Part shown: positions 43,026 through 53,388 of the stretch, piece after piece
How positions within the stretch are numbered: position 1 is the first letter of the stretch
Layout: every line of letters begins with the position of its first letter
Origin: an uncultured Bacteroides sp.
Lineage (GTDB): Bacteria > Bacteroidota > Bacteroidia > Bacteroidales > Bacteroidaceae
Direction of reading: 5' to 3'
Assembly: GCA_958477465.1 (NCBI GenBank)
Contig: CAUEFX010000020.1
Span: 1-56,376 of the forward strand
DNA: 56,376 nt
Program-made: the position numbers and the translations under genes
Notes under the pieces: model-generated
What the model was told of the DNA's origin: nothing
What the model saw: only the letters and a program-made list of their open reading frames with translations
The model's database searches: none

Positions 43026-43039
43026 CAGCTATCAATCAA

Positions 43040-45910
43040 ATGAACCTTGTCATGTCAAAATCGAGATATTTCTTTCTTTTGTTTATTTGTCTGTCAGTTT
43101 CGCTCGGTGTCCGCGCTCAGTTTATGAATTATGGTTCGGATCCGGCCCGTTTTAAATGGAATATCGTGCGGTTGCCGCACTACAATCTGGTTTATCCGCA
43201 GGGAACGGATTCCATGGCTTATCATTATGCACTTTATCTTGAAAATGCCTATCCCCATATACAGAAGACTATCGGTAAGCCGATGAAAGCCCGCTTTCCC
43301 GTTATTCTTCACCCGGCCAATATGCAGCCTAACGGCATGGTGTCGTGGGCTCCCCGCCGGATGGAACTTATCACCACTCCTTCTTCCGATCTGGGAGTTC
43401 AGAGGTGGGACAAGCATCTGGTGCTACACGAATCACGCCATGTATTTCAGACAGGAAAGGTGATGAACGGGATTTTCAAACCTTTCTATTATCTGATAGG
43501 TGAGCAGGCGGCGGGCGTTGCTGCCTTTTTTATGCCGGTCTGGTTTCTGGAAGGTGATGCGGTAGGCACCGAAACGGCCCTGTCTAACGCTGGTCGGGGA
43601 CGCCTGCCGGAGTTTAATATGGCTTATCGTGCACAAATGTTAGGTGGGGATAAGTTTTATTCTTTCGATAAATGGCTGCTGGGCTCGTACAAGAATTATA
43701 CCGGTACATATTATGCGTTGGGGTATGATCTCACTTCCTATGCACGGCAACGGTACGGAAGCGATATTTGGGATAAGACGACCGGACGCTATGTCCGTAA
43801 TGTTTTCTTTGAGGGGTCGTTCAGGCATTATACGGGAAGCGGTTTTAAACGGCTCTATCAGGATACTTTCGATTATCTGCGGAAGGAATGGGAGCGGCAG
43901 GATACTTGCAGGCTCGTTCCATTCTATCACTCGCCCGATAAAAAAAATTATACTTCTTACAGATATCCCTGTGTGGTTGATGATTCTACGGTGATTGCCG
44001 TTAAGTCGGGGCTGAAGGATATCAATTCGTTGGTGATGATTGTTCATGGGAAAGAGAAACGGTTGAGTTATATCGGCAGCATCAATAGCCGCCCCGACTA
44101 TCGTAGCGGGAAGATATACTGGACAGAGGTCGTTCCGGGGCTTCGCTGGACACATGAGAATTATTCCGTGCTGAAGTGTTACGACCTGAAAGAGGGACGT
44201 ATAAAAAATATCACTCCCCGGCAGCGTTGTCTCTCTCCGTCGGTGGATAAAAACGGGAAGGTGGCTGCTGTTTCACGGACCACGGTCGACGGGAAGAACC
44301 AGCTTGTACTGGTAGAGCTCGAAGATGGTAAAGAGCTGTTTGTCTTTCAGGTGCCGGGCAATGCTTTTATTAAGGAACTGACGTTTACGGAACAGGATGA
44401 AGTGGTAGCAGTGGCGGTTACGGATGCCGGAATCAGCCTGTTGCAGTTTACTCCTTCTTCCGGGCAGTGGGAAGAGTTGTTGAGTACAACTTCTGTTAAT
44501 ATTACCTCTCCCGTCTGGAAGGACGGTCGAATTTATTTTGAGTCCGGGGCGAATGGAACGAATAATCTATATTGCCTGAATCCGGTAGACCGTCAGGTTT
44601 ATCGTTTGACGTGTGCACGTTTCGGCGCTTTTGATCCTTCATTTCCACATTCGGGAAATCGCCTGTTCTTTGCCGATTATCAGGCAAACGGTTATCGCAT
44701 CGCTTCTCTTCCGGTAGACAGCCTCTTTGCGGAAAAGACGGATTTGGATCGTCCGGCCTCTATGCCCTTTGTGAAGACATTGGCGGGACAAGAGAATTTC
44801 AATCTGGATTCGGCCCGTTTGGAACCGGTGGATTTTCACCCCAAGCGTTATCGGAAAGGCGTGCACACTTTTAAGATTCATAGTTGGGCACCTTTCTATT
44901 ATGACGTGTCCGAAGCGATGAATACGAGTGCTTCCGATCTGACTACGATCGTTAAGCCGGGGGCGACCATTATGTCTCAGAATACCTTGAATACAGCTAT
45001 TATGCAGGCAGGTTGGTATTACGATAAAGGTTACCACCACGGCAAGCTGTCGTTTACTTATCAAGGTTGGTTTCCCGTCATTGATATTGCGGCCGATTAT
45101 GGTGATAAGGCTCTTGATATGGCTTGGACTCAGAATGACGAGGGGAAACCGGTGATGCGTGGATATTATACCGATCGTACTTATCTGGAAGCTGAGGCTC
45201 GGGTTTATCTTCCGTTCAACCTGACCCGTAATCATCGCATACGTGGCATACAGCCTGCAGTGAGCTATTATTATACGAATAACCGGTATCAAGAGTCCGG
45301 TAGCCGGGAGTTTCATGCTTTCCAATATGTATTGCCGGAGATTTTGTTCTATAATTACCGGCGGAAAGCGCAGCGGGATATTCTGCCCCGTAACGGTTAC
45401 CAGCTTCGCTTGCAGTATCTCACTACTCCATTCAACAAGGAGAATTACGGTGCCCTTTATGCAGGTCGGTTAACGACTTACTGGCCCGGCATTCTCCGCA
45501 ATCATGGACTGATGCTTCGTCTCGGATACCAATATCAAGAGCTTGACGGCAAGGCTTTATACCTTCCCAAGCACTTATTGGAGAAGCCGAGAGGATACAA
45601 TTTTCTGTATCAGACACATCAGCAATGGGCGTTCAAGGCGGATTATGCCCTTCCTCTGTTTTCTCCCGATTTAAGTATCGGTCCTTTGGTCTACATCCGT
45701 AGAATGCGGGCCAACCTGTTCTATGACTTGTCACGCAATCAAGCCTATAGCAAGGGTGCATGGACCACTCAAAGCTCTTTCGGAACCGACCTCGTATTCG
45801 ATTGGAATGTACTGCGGATGAATTATCCTATCACAACGGGTGTGCGGTTGATTCAGCCGATTGATTATGGAAAGTTTCAGGTTGAAGCGTTATTTTCCAT
45901 TAGTTTCTGA
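43040..45910 (+). CDS. Outer-membrane protein with metallopeptidase-like, propeller and barrel domains
   Basis: This 956-residue exported protein has a signal peptide ending VRAQF. A gluzincin-like metallopeptidase region follows, with HESRH (His130, Glu131, His134) and WFLEGDA (Glu171 as third ligand). Residues about 290-590 show repeated strands like a TolB-type beta propeller (SPSVDKNGKVAAVSRT, SPVWKDGRIYF, DPSFPHSGNRLFF). The last 300 residues alternate as an outer-membrane barrel ending in FQVEALFSISF. A second ATG at 43052 gives a neater signal peptide. The combination suggests a surface or periplasm-facing peptidase anchored by its own barrel. The substrate is unknown and activity is unproved. 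Confidence 0.8.
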   Translation: MNLVMSKSRYFFLLFICLSVSLGVRAQFMNYGSDPARFKWNIVRLPHYNLVYPQGTDSMAYHYALYLENAYPHIQKTIGKPMKARFPVILHPANMQPNGMVSWAPRRMELITTPSSDLGVQRWDKHLVLHESRHVFQTGKVMNGIFKPFYYLIGEQAAGVAAFFMPVWFLEGDAVGTETALSNAGRGRLPEFNMAYRAQMLGGDKFYSFDKWLLGSYKNYTGTYYALGYDLTSYARQRYGSDIWDKTTGRYVRNVFFEGSFRHYTGSGFKRLYQDTFDYLRKEWERQDTCRLVPFYHSPDKKNYTSYRYPCVVDDSTVIAVKSGLKDINSLVMIVHGKEKRLSYIGSINSRPDYRSGKIYWTEVVPGLRWTHENYSVLKCYDLKEGRIKNITPRQRCLSPSVDKNGKVAAVSRTTVDGKNQLVLVELEDGKELFVFQVPGNAFIKELTFTEQDEVVAVAVTDAGISLLQFTPSSGQWEELLSTTSVNITSPVWKDGRIYFESGANGTNNLYCLNPVDRQVYRLTCARFGAFDPSFPHSGNRLFFADYQANGYRIASLPVDSLFAEKTDLDRPASMPFVKTLAGQENFNLDSARLEPVDFHPKRYRKGVHTFKIHSWAPFYYDVSEAMNTSASDLTTIVKPGATIMSQNTLNTAIMQAGWYYDKGYHHGKLSFTYQGWFPVIDIAADYGDKALDMAWTQNDEGKPVMRGYYTDRTYLEAEARVYLPFNLTRNHRIRGIQPAVSYYYTNNRYQESGSREFHAFQYVLPEILFYNYRRKAQRDILPRNGYQLRLQYLTTPFNKENYGALYAGRLTTYWPGILRNHGLMLRLGYQYQELDGKALYLPKHLLEKPRGYNFLYQTHQQWAFKADYALPLFSPDLSIGPLVYIRRMRANLFYDLSRNQAYSKGAWTTQSSFGTDLVFDWNVLRMNYPITTGVRLIQPIDYGKFQVEALFSISF

Positions 45911-47236
45911 TCACCGGATTGTCTTTGCATCTTCCTGTACAGGCACTACTTTTACGTTTTTCCAAATAAACGGGCTGATTATCTCTTTATTACATTCAGG
46001 TTTCTTTGCTTTGATATTCAAGTTCTCGAAAGTAAAGTTTGTCAGTTTATACTGGTCGGATTGGCTTACGTGGAAGAATACATCGCATTCCAAATCAATA
46101 TTGCGCAGGGTTACATGATCGGAGTAAGACATCGGAATCTCCTTGCGATCCTTGAGGTCGAAAAACTGTGTCCAGGGTTTGATATATAGGAAACTTTTGG
46201 CATCTCCCGTGATGTCTTCTACGAGGATATATTCATATTTCTGCGGGGTATCCGGACGCATTTTCAGCCATAAAAGACGGGTCGCATTGTTGATTTTGCA
46301 ACGGCGGAGGATAATATTGCGGTTATGGATGGATTCACTTCCGCACGTCAGGCCACTGTGACAGAAACCATAGGTACAATCTTCTATAATGATATTGCTG
46401 TTACCGCCGTTATTGGGATCCTGATCCGCCCACGGCCCTTTGCCGCCTTTCAAGGCAATGGCATCGTCATTTACTGATAAATAGCAGTTTTTCACCAGTA
46501 CATTGCTGCAAACATCTATATCGATACCATCGGTGCTCGGAGCTTTTACCGGGGTGGCGGGAGAGAAAATGTGCAGATTCAATAGCTTCACACGGTTGCA
46601 ACGGTAAAGATGGGTAGTCCAAAAAGGAGAGTTGATAAGGCTGACACCGGAAATTTGTACATCGTTACTATTAGAGATGTATAACAGCCGTGGACGCAAT
46701 TCGTCCATATTTGTACATTTGGGTACCACTTTGCGGCGCAACCAGAAGGATTTCCAGTAACGCAGCCCGTTACCGTTGATGGTTCCTTGTCCGGAAATTG
46801 TAAATCCGTCCGCTTTATCGGCGTTAACCAATGCGGCAAAGTATGGCAAACTCTGTCCCTCCATGCGTGTATCGATAATAGGAAAGTTGCTGATGTCATC
46901 GCTTCCTTTCAAAACGGCATCTTCTTCCAGATACAGATGGGTCTTTGGCTTGAAGAAAAGGGAGCCGCTGAGGTATGTACCTTTCGGGATGATGATAACG
47001 CCACCTCCCCGTTGGGATGCCCGGTCGATGATCGATTGGATTTTCTCGGTCTGTAGAAGGGTACTATCGTTGACGACACCGTATTCAAGAATGTTATATT
47101 TTTTACCTAACGTATTGATGTTGACAACTTCATTTTGTCTGAACCAGTCAGGAATGGGAGTTCCGTCCGGGAATTTTTCTTCACCGGACAATTGTAAACA
47201 GATAAAAGCAGTAAGTAATAATGTAATGAATCTCAT
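45911..47236 (-). CDS. Glycoside hydrolase family 28 (polygalacturonase-like)
   Basis: This 441-residue exported protein has a signal peptide at MRFITLLLTAFICLQL; a frame start at 47281 is rejected because it masks it. The right-handed beta-helix carries the GH28 acid residues in STDGIDID and NDDAIALK. The third motif reads GFCHSGLTCGSES and the fourth LLWLKM, in place of the classic GHG and RIK, as in rhamnogalacturonan-type or other divergent members. It probably cleaves a pectic glycan. It converges head-on with the barrel protein gene with no gap. The nearest promoter box is TATGTTTG at 47279-47286. Confidence 0.9.
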   Translation of the reverse strand: MRFITLLLTAFICLQLSGEEKFPDGTPIPDWFRQNEVVNINTLGKKYNILEYGVVNDSTLLQTEKIQSIIDRASQRGGGVIIIPKGTYLSGSLFFKPKTHLYLEEDAVLKGSDDISNFPIIDTRMEGQSLPYFAALVNADKADGFTISGQGTINGNGLRYWKSFWLRRKVVPKCTNMDELRPRLLYISNSNDVQISGVSLINSPFWTTHLYRCNRVKLLNLHIFSPATPVKAPSTDGIDIDVCSNVLVKNCYLSVNDDAIALKGGKGPWADQDPNNGGNSNIIIEDCTYGFCHSGLTCGSESIHNRNIILRRCKINNATRLLWLKMRPDTPQKYEYILVEDITGDAKSFLYIKPWTQFFDLKDRKEIPMSYSDHVTLRNIDLECDVFFHVSQSDQYKLTNFTFENLNIKAKKPECNKEIISPFIWKNVKVVPVQEDAKTIR

Positions 47237-47278
47237 GGTTTGAATTTGAATTAGAAGATAGACTGATATTTGTGGGTG

Positions 47279-47286
47279 CAAACATA
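47279..47286 (-). promoter_or_regulatory. -7 box of the GH28 gene
   Basis: The minus strand reads TATGTTTG. The start point is expected near 47272, with a leader of about 36 bases. Confidence 0.5.
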
Positions 47287-47370
47287 AGAAACTTCAGAGA
47301 ATCATGAGTAAAGGCCAGTGATTTTAGTTCTGTGCAAAATGACTTTTCTCACCTGCTACCAATTTTCCCA

Positions 47371-47385
47371 AGTGAAAGAGCCGTG
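47371..47385 (+). repeat. Copy of the element-end 15-mer
   Basis: AGTGAAAGAGCCGTG differs at one base from the right end of the 179-bp element at 26430-26444. It lies alone between the GH28 promoter and the YjbR gene. Confidence 0.5.
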
Positions 47386-47418
47386 GTCCTTTTGCGAAAG
47401 GTAAAAGATACGAGGAGG

Positions 47419-47790
47419 CTATTGCAGGTTCTTATATTCTTCCTGCTTCTTTTTGGAAAGTTTCTTCATCACTTCTTCCGCAGAATGCTTTATCAATCCG
47501 CTAATTACAGTGTCGGGCACATCTTTTTGAATATATACAGAGTTCCACGTGAGCGTGGAACCGGTATATACTCCTTTTGTAACGCCTTGATACCTCTCCC
47601 TTAATTCCACCGTTTTATCAGGGTCACATTTCAAAACCACAAAGTACCCGTCATCTTCCTTGGGATTTAAAAGGAAGAAAGCAAACACTTTATCCATAAT
47701 TTTGTAGGATATAATATTATCTCCCCAGGAAGTACATTCCTTTGCCTTTTTTATGGCAAGACAGTGATTTCGCAACTCTTCAATATTCAT
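47419..47790 (-). CDS. MmcQ/YjbR family protein
   Basis: This 123-residue protein has the CyaY-like fold blocks MNIEELRNHCLAIKKAKECT, DKVFAFFLL and the C-terminal STLTWNSVYIQKD. YjbR-type proteins are small DNA-binding-like proteins of unknown role. It starts 40 bases after the DJ-1/PfpI gene and is probably cotranscribed with it. No signal peptide or membrane segment is visible. Confidence 0.88.
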   Translation of the reverse strand: MNIEELRNHCLAIKKAKECTSWGDNIISYKIMDKVFAFFLLNPKEDDGYFVVLKCDPDKTVELRERYQGVTKGVYTGSTLTWNSVYIQKDVPDTVISGLIKHSAEEVMKKLSKKKQEEYKNLQ

Positions 47791-47830
47791 AATGGGTTTG
47801 AGGTTTCTATAAGGTTTCAGTCTGTTCCGT

Positions 47831-48439
47831 TTATTCCGCTTCCGGATCTTCCCAAATGCCGGTTTTTTGCATACGGTAGCTTCTCTCTATTTTCCGGGCA
47901 GAGTCTGCTTCCAGAGCGTAGAGTATTTCACGGCAGAATTCCAACGCAGAAAACCCGTTGGCGGTTACAATGTTTTCACTTCTGACTGCCGGTTCGTCTA
48001 TGTAGAAGTTCTCACCTGTATAGTTTGCTCCGGCGTAGGCTTTCAGGTAATCCAATCCGTTGCTGGTGTGCTTTATTTTATTTAGGAAACCGTGCATTCC
48101 AAGAAAGACCGAAGCGTTGCAGATTCCTGCTACCAATTTTCGATTCTTAACGGCATCTTTTACCAAAGGAACGATGGCTTCAGCTTCCGGGGTGAGCCAG
48201 CCCATGCCGCCAACGAGCACTATTCCGGCATAATCGGTAGGAATGTTGTCGATACCGTAATCAGGCAATACCTTAAAGCCACCGCATGATACTACCGGAT
48301 CTTTGGTGACGGACACCGTTTTAACTACATATTTGCTTTCACTTCCGGGTTCAACCCCCAAAGCAAGACTCGGGGCGATATAAGCTCCTTCCCAATCGGC
48401 GAAATTGTTTAGCAGTACAAACAGGATTTCTTTTTTCAT
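47831..48439 (-). CDS. DJ-1/PfpI family protein
   Basis: This 202-residue protein has the class I glutamine-amidotransferase-like fold, with the nucleophile elbow AGICNASVFLG (Cys107) and Glu18 in DWEGAYIAPSL, the DJ-1 type pair. Members act as glyoxalases, deglycases, chaperones or proteases, and the role here cannot be chosen. It has no signal peptide and should be cytosolic. A CAAATTTA box at 48558-48565 could be its minus-strand promoter, with a long leader. Confidence 0.9.
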   Translation of the reverse strand: MKKEILFVLLNNFADWEGAYIAPSLALGVEPGSESKYVVKTVSVTKDPVVSCGGFKVLPDYGIDNIPTDYAGIVLVGGMGWLTPEAEAIVPLVKDAVKNRKLVAGICNASVFLGMHGFLNKIKHTSNGLDYLKAYAGANYTGENFYIDEPAVRSENIVTANGFSALEFCREILYALEADSARKIERSYRMQKTGIWEDPEAE

Positions 48440-48684
48440 GGTCTATTCTTATTGTTGATGTGATATTTGTCGAAGTGATACTTCGTTTTGTTATTGCTTC
48501 ATCCGTCTATTTTTTGATGTTGAGTATGGATGCTTGGCAATAGTCAACAAAGTAAAACAAATTTAGCGGATATGCAATCATATTTACTCATTATTTATTA
48601 GAGTTTGCCAAGGTCGTACCATAATAAAGAAGGGTGGAGTTGATATTTTTCTGTCATACTGGCATCTGAATCGAGATTTATATT

Positions 48685-48692
48685 TAAATTTG
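48685..48692 (+). promoter_or_regulatory. -7 box of the SNF2 helicase gene
   Basis: TAAATTTG fits TAnnTTTG. The start point is expected near 48699, about 20 bases before the ATG. Confidence 0.55.
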
Positions 48693-48719
48693 GCACACAA
48701 ATAGAGTGCATAATATTTC

Positions 48720-51167
48720 ATGAAAAAAGAAGCGAAAAAAGATAAGAATACAAAGAAGGAATCCGTAAGTAAGGTTTCCTATCATTATAAACCGGACAAC
48801 ATGACATTGGAAGAGTGGCAGATCTCTTTGCGCAGACAGGCGGCATTGAAGGAACAGTTTGTCATATCCGAATTGAACAGGAAAAACTACCCCGGATATT
48901 ATAAAGTAGTAAATTCATTGTCCGGTAATGAATACAGAGTGGTGTATCGCGGTGAAGGAAGCCCGTGGAATTATTGCTCGTGTATGGACTTCAAGACCAG
49001 TCGGCTGGGGATGTGTAAGCATTTGGGAGGTGTAGAACATTGGATTAAGGAAAATCATCGGAAAGTATGCCGGACTATTCCGTCTTATACGTCTGTTTAT
49101 CTGTCTTATAAGGGTGAACGGGAAGTACGTTTGCGTATTGGAAAAGACCATAGTGAAGAGTTTGCCCGGTTGGCTGCTCCTTATTTTACACCGGACGGAG
49201 TCATGCGTCCCGAAGCGATTGATACGATAAATGAATTTCTGCGTGATGCCGTTCGTTTGGATGATACATTTCGTTGGTATTCGGATGCTTTAGCCTTTAT
49301 CTTGGAAAGGCGTGACATGAAATGGCGTAAGCGGGTCGTGGTTGATTTTGCTTCGGACGCTGCATTGGATGCATTGCTTAAGGTGAAACTTTATCCTTAT
49401 CAAAAAGAAGGCGTACGGTTTGCCTTCTGTGCAGGAAAAGCAATTATTGCTGACGAAATGGGGCTGGGGAAAACACTCCAAGCCATTGCAACGGCAGAAT
49501 TGATGAGAAAGCACGGACTTGTTTCCACAGCATTGATTATTTGCCCCACTTCATTGAAATATCAATGGAAGAAAGAGATAGAACGTTTCACTGATGCAAC
49601 GGTTGTCGTTGTGGAAGGCAGTCATTTGATTCGGAAAAAACTGTATGCGTCAGAGGAGTTCTATAAGATTGTTTCCTATAATAGTGTTTGTAATGATATA
49701 AAGATATTGAAGTCATTGCATACGGATTTCTTGATCATGGATGAGGTACAACGCTTGAAAAATTGGAATACACAAATTTCGAGAGCGGCCCGCCACATTG
49801 ATTCGGAATATGCTGTAATCCTTTCGGGTACTCCGCTCGAGAATAAGTTGGAAGAACTTTATTCTATTATGCAATTTGTCGACCAGTATTGCTTGGGACC
49901 TTATTATCAGTTCATCGATCGTACGGTAGTCAAGTCGGATACGGGTAAGGTGATCGGCTATAAGAATCTGAATGTTATCGGCGAACAGATGAAGAATGTA
50001 CTGATCCGGCGCAGGAAGAAGGAGGTGGCATTGCAGTTGCCGGGACGTATGGATAAAGTCTTGTTTGTTCCTATGACCGAGGAACAGCGTAGTATGCACG
50101 ATGAGTATCAGAGTTATGTTGCCAAGTTGGTCTCTAAATGGACCAGAACTCATTTCCTAAGCGAAAAAGACCGTAGACGTCTGTTGCTGATTCTCAGCCA
50201 GATGCGTATGATCTGTGACAGTACTTATATCCTCGATCAGAAAACGCGTTGCGACACGAAGGTGGAGGAGACGATGAATATTCTGAAAAATATTTTTGAA
50301 AACGGTGATGATAAAGTCGTAATATTCAGTCAGTGGGAAAGGATGACCCGCTTGATTGCAGCAGAACTGGATGCGTTGGGAGTCCGTTACGAATATTTGC
50401 ATGGTGGAGTGCCTTCGGAAAAACGGAAAGACCTGATGGAAAACTTTACGGAACTGCCGGAGAGTCGTGTGTTCTTGTCAACGGATGCCGGTAGCACAGG
50501 ACTGAATTTGCAAGTCGCATCTGTTTTGATTAATTTGGACTTGCCTTGGAATCCTGCTGTGCTGGAACAGCGTATCGCCCGTATTTATCGCATCGGGCAG
50601 AAGAAGAGCATTCAGGTGATCAATCTTGTTGCCAGCCAAACCATAGAAGAAAGAATGTTGTCGACATTGAATTTCAAATCTTCTTTGTTTGAAGGCATTT
50701 TAGACAATGGAGAAGATTCTGTATTCTTGGAAGATAGTAAATTTGACAAGATTGTGGATTCTATCAAAGTAATGGTTGATACGGCAGAAGATGCACCGGT
50801 GGAAAGTAGCGGAACGGTAGATGAAAGTGAAGAAAAAATAGAGACAGAATCGATCGAGGGAGAAACTGTGCCGATGATGGAAGAAGAACTTTCGGTGATG
50901 GATGAAACTCCGGTGGAGAATGAAATGCCCCCTGCGGAAGAGGCAGAGGCGGAAAATCCGGAACATCTGGTCCGTCAGGGGCTTTCTTTCTTTAATAATC
51001 TGGCTCGTACGCTCAGTTCTCAGGAAGCTACTCAAAAATTGCTGGACTCTATTATTGAGGAGGACAAAGAGACCGGGCAGACTTCATTGCGGATACCGGT
51101 TCCCGATAAACAGAGTGTGGCAACGGTTTTGAATCTGTTTGGGAAGTTACTCTCTTCCGGCAGATAG
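48720..51167 (+). CDS. SWIM zinc-finger SNF2-family helicase
   Basis: This 815-residue ATPase of superfamily 2 has an N-terminal SWIM zinc finger CSCMDFKTSRLGMCKHL (Cys86, Cys88, Cys99, His101). The Walker A is DEMGLGKTLQAIA (Lys251), the DEVQ box is at about 341-344, and STDAGSTGLNLQVA and QRIARIYRIGQ are the late helicase motifs. The C-terminal 120 residues are strongly acidic and then helical. SNF2 proteins move on double-stranded DNA and displace proteins. A role in transcription recycling, as for RapA-like relatives, is possible but unproved. It overlaps the convergent lipoprotein gene by 21 bases. Confidence 0.93.
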   Translation: MKKEAKKDKNTKKESVSKVSYHYKPDNMTLEEWQISLRRQAALKEQFVISELNRKNYPGYYKVVNSLSGNEYRVVYRGEGSPWNYCSCMDFKTSRLGMCKHLGGVEHWIKENHRKVCRTIPSYTSVYLSYKGEREVRLRIGKDHSEEFARLAAPYFTPDGVMRPEAIDTINEFLRDAVRLDDTFRWYSDALAFILERRDMKWRKRVVVDFASDAALDALLKVKLYPYQKEGVRFAFCAGKAIIADEMGLGKTLQAIATAELMRKHGLVSTALIICPTSLKYQWKKEIERFTDATVVVVEGSHLIRKKLYASEEFYKIVSYNSVCNDIKILKSLHTDFLIMDEVQRLKNWNTQISRAARHIDSEYAVILSGTPLENKLEELYSIMQFVDQYCLGPYYQFIDRTVVKSDTGKVIGYKNLNVIGEQMKNVLIRRRKKEVALQLPGRMDKVLFVPMTEEQRSMHDEYQSYVAKLVSKWTRTHFLSEKDRRRLLLILSQMRMICDSTYILDQKTRCDTKVEETMNILKNIFENGDDKVVIFSQWERMTRLIAAELDALGVRYEYLHGGVPSEKRKDLMENFTELPESRVFLSTDAGSTGLNLQVASVLINLDLPWNPAVLEQRIARIYRIGQKKSIQVINLVASQTIEERMLSTLNFKSSLFEGILDNGEDSVFLEDSKFDKIVDSIKVMVDTAEDAPVESSGTVDESEEKIETESIEGETVPMMEEELSVMDETPVENEMPPAEEAEAENPEHLVRQGLSFFNNLARTLSSQEATQKLLDSIIEEDKETGQTSLRIPVPDKQSVATVLNLFGKLLSSGR

Positions 51168-53354
51168 GGAAGGGGAGTCACTCCATACAGGGCGGATAGG
51201 GTTCAGCGCGTCTGCTCCGGCATGGCCATGGGCGAAAGAACAATAATCATTGTCGAACTGGAACCATATAGCGCTCACACCACTGCCGGAAGCTGGAGAA
51301 TCCCCTGTCCAATAGTATCCTATCGGTTTTTCAAGATATACATTTTTATTATTTACTACGCAGTAGTGGTTGGATTTTGTATAAGGTAAAAAGATACTGT
51401 TGCCATTGGGACCGGTAAACTGCATTCCATAGATGCCGTTTTTTATAACTTCCTTTCGGGTACACTTAAGCTCCAATTCACGGGCTTCTTCGTCTGTCGG
51501 CATGCGCCAATGTTTTCCTTTTCTCACTGTGGCGGCGTCATAAGACGTTCCGCTTATGTATTGGCATGGAAGCTTATCACTGTATGTGTAGTCAGACATG
51601 ACATAACGGTCCGGATTGCGGGGAGTAGTTTCTGCCCATGCAAAAAGATCGCCAACTTCTTCCGGTGCCGACGCACCTAAATTATAGGGCGCCCACTTCA
51701 CGCTTAATCCCAAATCGACTGCATCATTATCCCCCCAAATAGCTTTTTTGATAACCTTACCTTCTTCATTGTACAAGACTGCTTTCAGCATATCATTATC
51801 AGCAGATGGAGTCCATGTTACGGTTACAATACCGTTATTGGCTATTCCATATCTGGATGATAATCCGCCTTCGGATTCAAATTTCACGATCTGTGGCAAT
51901 ATAGTCGGGGAGGACTTGCCTAACAGATAATTAGTGTCGTACACTTCAAATGAAACTTTTACGGGCTGGTCTTTTACAATTTCATTAGAACTGGTTTCAT
52001 ATACTTGAATATCGGTAGGGGAATAAAACAGGTCTTTCTCCATGACATTGAGAGAACGGGTTGTTAAATGTTCCACTTCATAGTTCATGAACATTAAACT
52101 AAGTCCAGATTCAACATCCATACCGGCAAAGTTCCTTAACGTCCACGCGCAATAATCGTTTGAAGAATCAAGTAATGTCTTTCTGAATCCTCCGCTCAAT
52201 TGACTTCCGATATAAGGCTTTATATCGAATGAAGGACCGATTATGTCATATAAAGTGACATGGATTCTCGGATAGATCCATGCTTTTGCCGTGATGCTTC
52301 CCTTTCCTTCTACTGTCGGGTAGATGATCTGATCTTCTGATGTCACCTCTTTGACAGGTGAAATTCCCTCGCCTTGTGACCATTGAAAACCTACATTCAC
52401 AGTGGATGAACTGTTGACTCCCGTATAAGCGGAGATCTCTCCTTTAGCCTCAATGGAAGCGCCTCTGTACAAATCAGCACTAAGAGTAACGCAAATAGGG
52501 ACACCACTGGCATTGAACCATACGCGAATCGGTCGGAATACATTGTGTTTGCATAATTCATCCTCCTTTTCCTGATAGCGGACCTCGCCGGCAATATCTG
52601 CGCGAAGTATAAAATTGGAATATATACCCCCTTCCACCGTGGCACTTACGGCAAGGGCCTTACTTTTGTATTGTTTATAAGCATTGTTTATTAATTCACC
52701 GGTGGTACGTCCGCCAAAGCTCAAATGCATTGTCAGATCTATATAGGCGCCATAATTGGCTTCCTGCATATATACTTTTGAATTCTTGTCCTCATAGAAT
52801 GTCATTCCATTAAAATCTTTCCCCCAATTCCATAAATCACCGGTTATATGAGTACCCTCACGTGAGATTGCACGTGTTTGTGCCTTTCCATTTTCATCGA
52901 GATACACTACCTTGACCGGAGTATACACATTACTTTGAGAGTATGCCCTGCTCTTGGCATTGTCTGATGTTGTCAGTGTAAAATCAGTATTGGCAAATAT
53001 GTCACACAAACTTCCGGGGGTTGCTGTGATGGAGATGTTGTCTCCGTTTTTTTCCACACTTTGCACGATAACTATATATCCGATAGTATCTGCGTCAATG
53101 GTCAAAACATTTCCCGGACGTAGCTTTTGAGTATCTGCATTTGAGGAGAATGTATATCTTCCTTTATCGGGATCACAGTTTATAATTCGGGTGGTTTCCT
53201 GATTGATACCCATGTAATCGGGGTTTATCAGTTCTGTCTCATATTCTTCTTCAGACGGGAGTGGAATGCTTTCCGGTACCTCTTCCCCTTCTTTGCTACA
53301 TGCCATGAACAATAGTATAACCAATAACATGTAAAATACTCTTCTCTGCTCCAT
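51147..53354 (-). CDS. Large surface lipoprotein with FISUMP-like C-terminal domain
   Basis: This 735-residue lipoprotein has the signal MEQRRVFYMLLVILLFMAC (Cys19) and an acidic stretch. A large beta-rich middle part (about 60-450) of unrecognised type follows, and an immunoglobulin-like segment lies near 465-540. The C-terminal domain (about 555-735) is of the Fibrobacter-paralogous type, with VDLGLSVKWAPYNLGA, FAWAETTP, WRMPTDEEARELE and GYYWTGDS. Surface exposure is likely. It lies 34 bases after the YczE-like gene, and its 3' end overlaps the helicase gene. Confidence 0.83.
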   Translation of the reverse strand: MEQRRVFYMLLVILLFMACSKEGEEVPESIPLPSEEEYETELINPDYMGINQETTRIINCDPDKGRYTFSSNADTQKLRPGNVLTIDADTIGYIVIVQSVEKNGDNISITATPGSLCDIFANTDFTLTTSDNAKSRAYSQSNVYTPVKVVYLDENGKAQTRAISREGTHITGDLWNWGKDFNGMTFYEDKNSKVYMQEANYGAYIDLTMHLSFGGRTTGELINNAYKQYKSKALAVSATVEGGIYSNFILRADIAGEVRYQEKEDELCKHNVFRPIRVWFNASGVPICVTLSADLYRGASIEAKGEISAYTGVNSSSTVNVGFQWSQGEGISPVKEVTSEDQIIYPTVEGKGSITAKAWIYPRIHVTLYDIIGPSFDIKPYIGSQLSGGFRKTLLDSSNDYCAWTLRNFAGMDVESGLSLMFMNYEVEHLTTRSLNVMEKDLFYSPTDIQVYETSSNEIVKDQPVKVSFEVYDTNYLLGKSSPTILPQIVKFESEGGLSSRYGIANNGIVTVTWTPSADNDMLKAVLYNEEGKVIKKAIWGDNDAVDLGLSVKWAPYNLGASAPEEVGDLFAWAETTPRNPDRYVMSDYTYSDKLPCQYISGTSYDAATVRKGKHWRMPTDEEARELELKCTRKEVIKNGIYGMQFTGPNGNSIFLPYTKSNHYCVVNNKNVYLEKPIGYYWTGDSPASGSGVSAIWFQFDNDYCSFAHGHAGADALNPIRPVWSDSPSLSAGRE

Positions 53355-53388
53355 TTGAATTATATTTGATATGTTCTTACTCTTGTTA

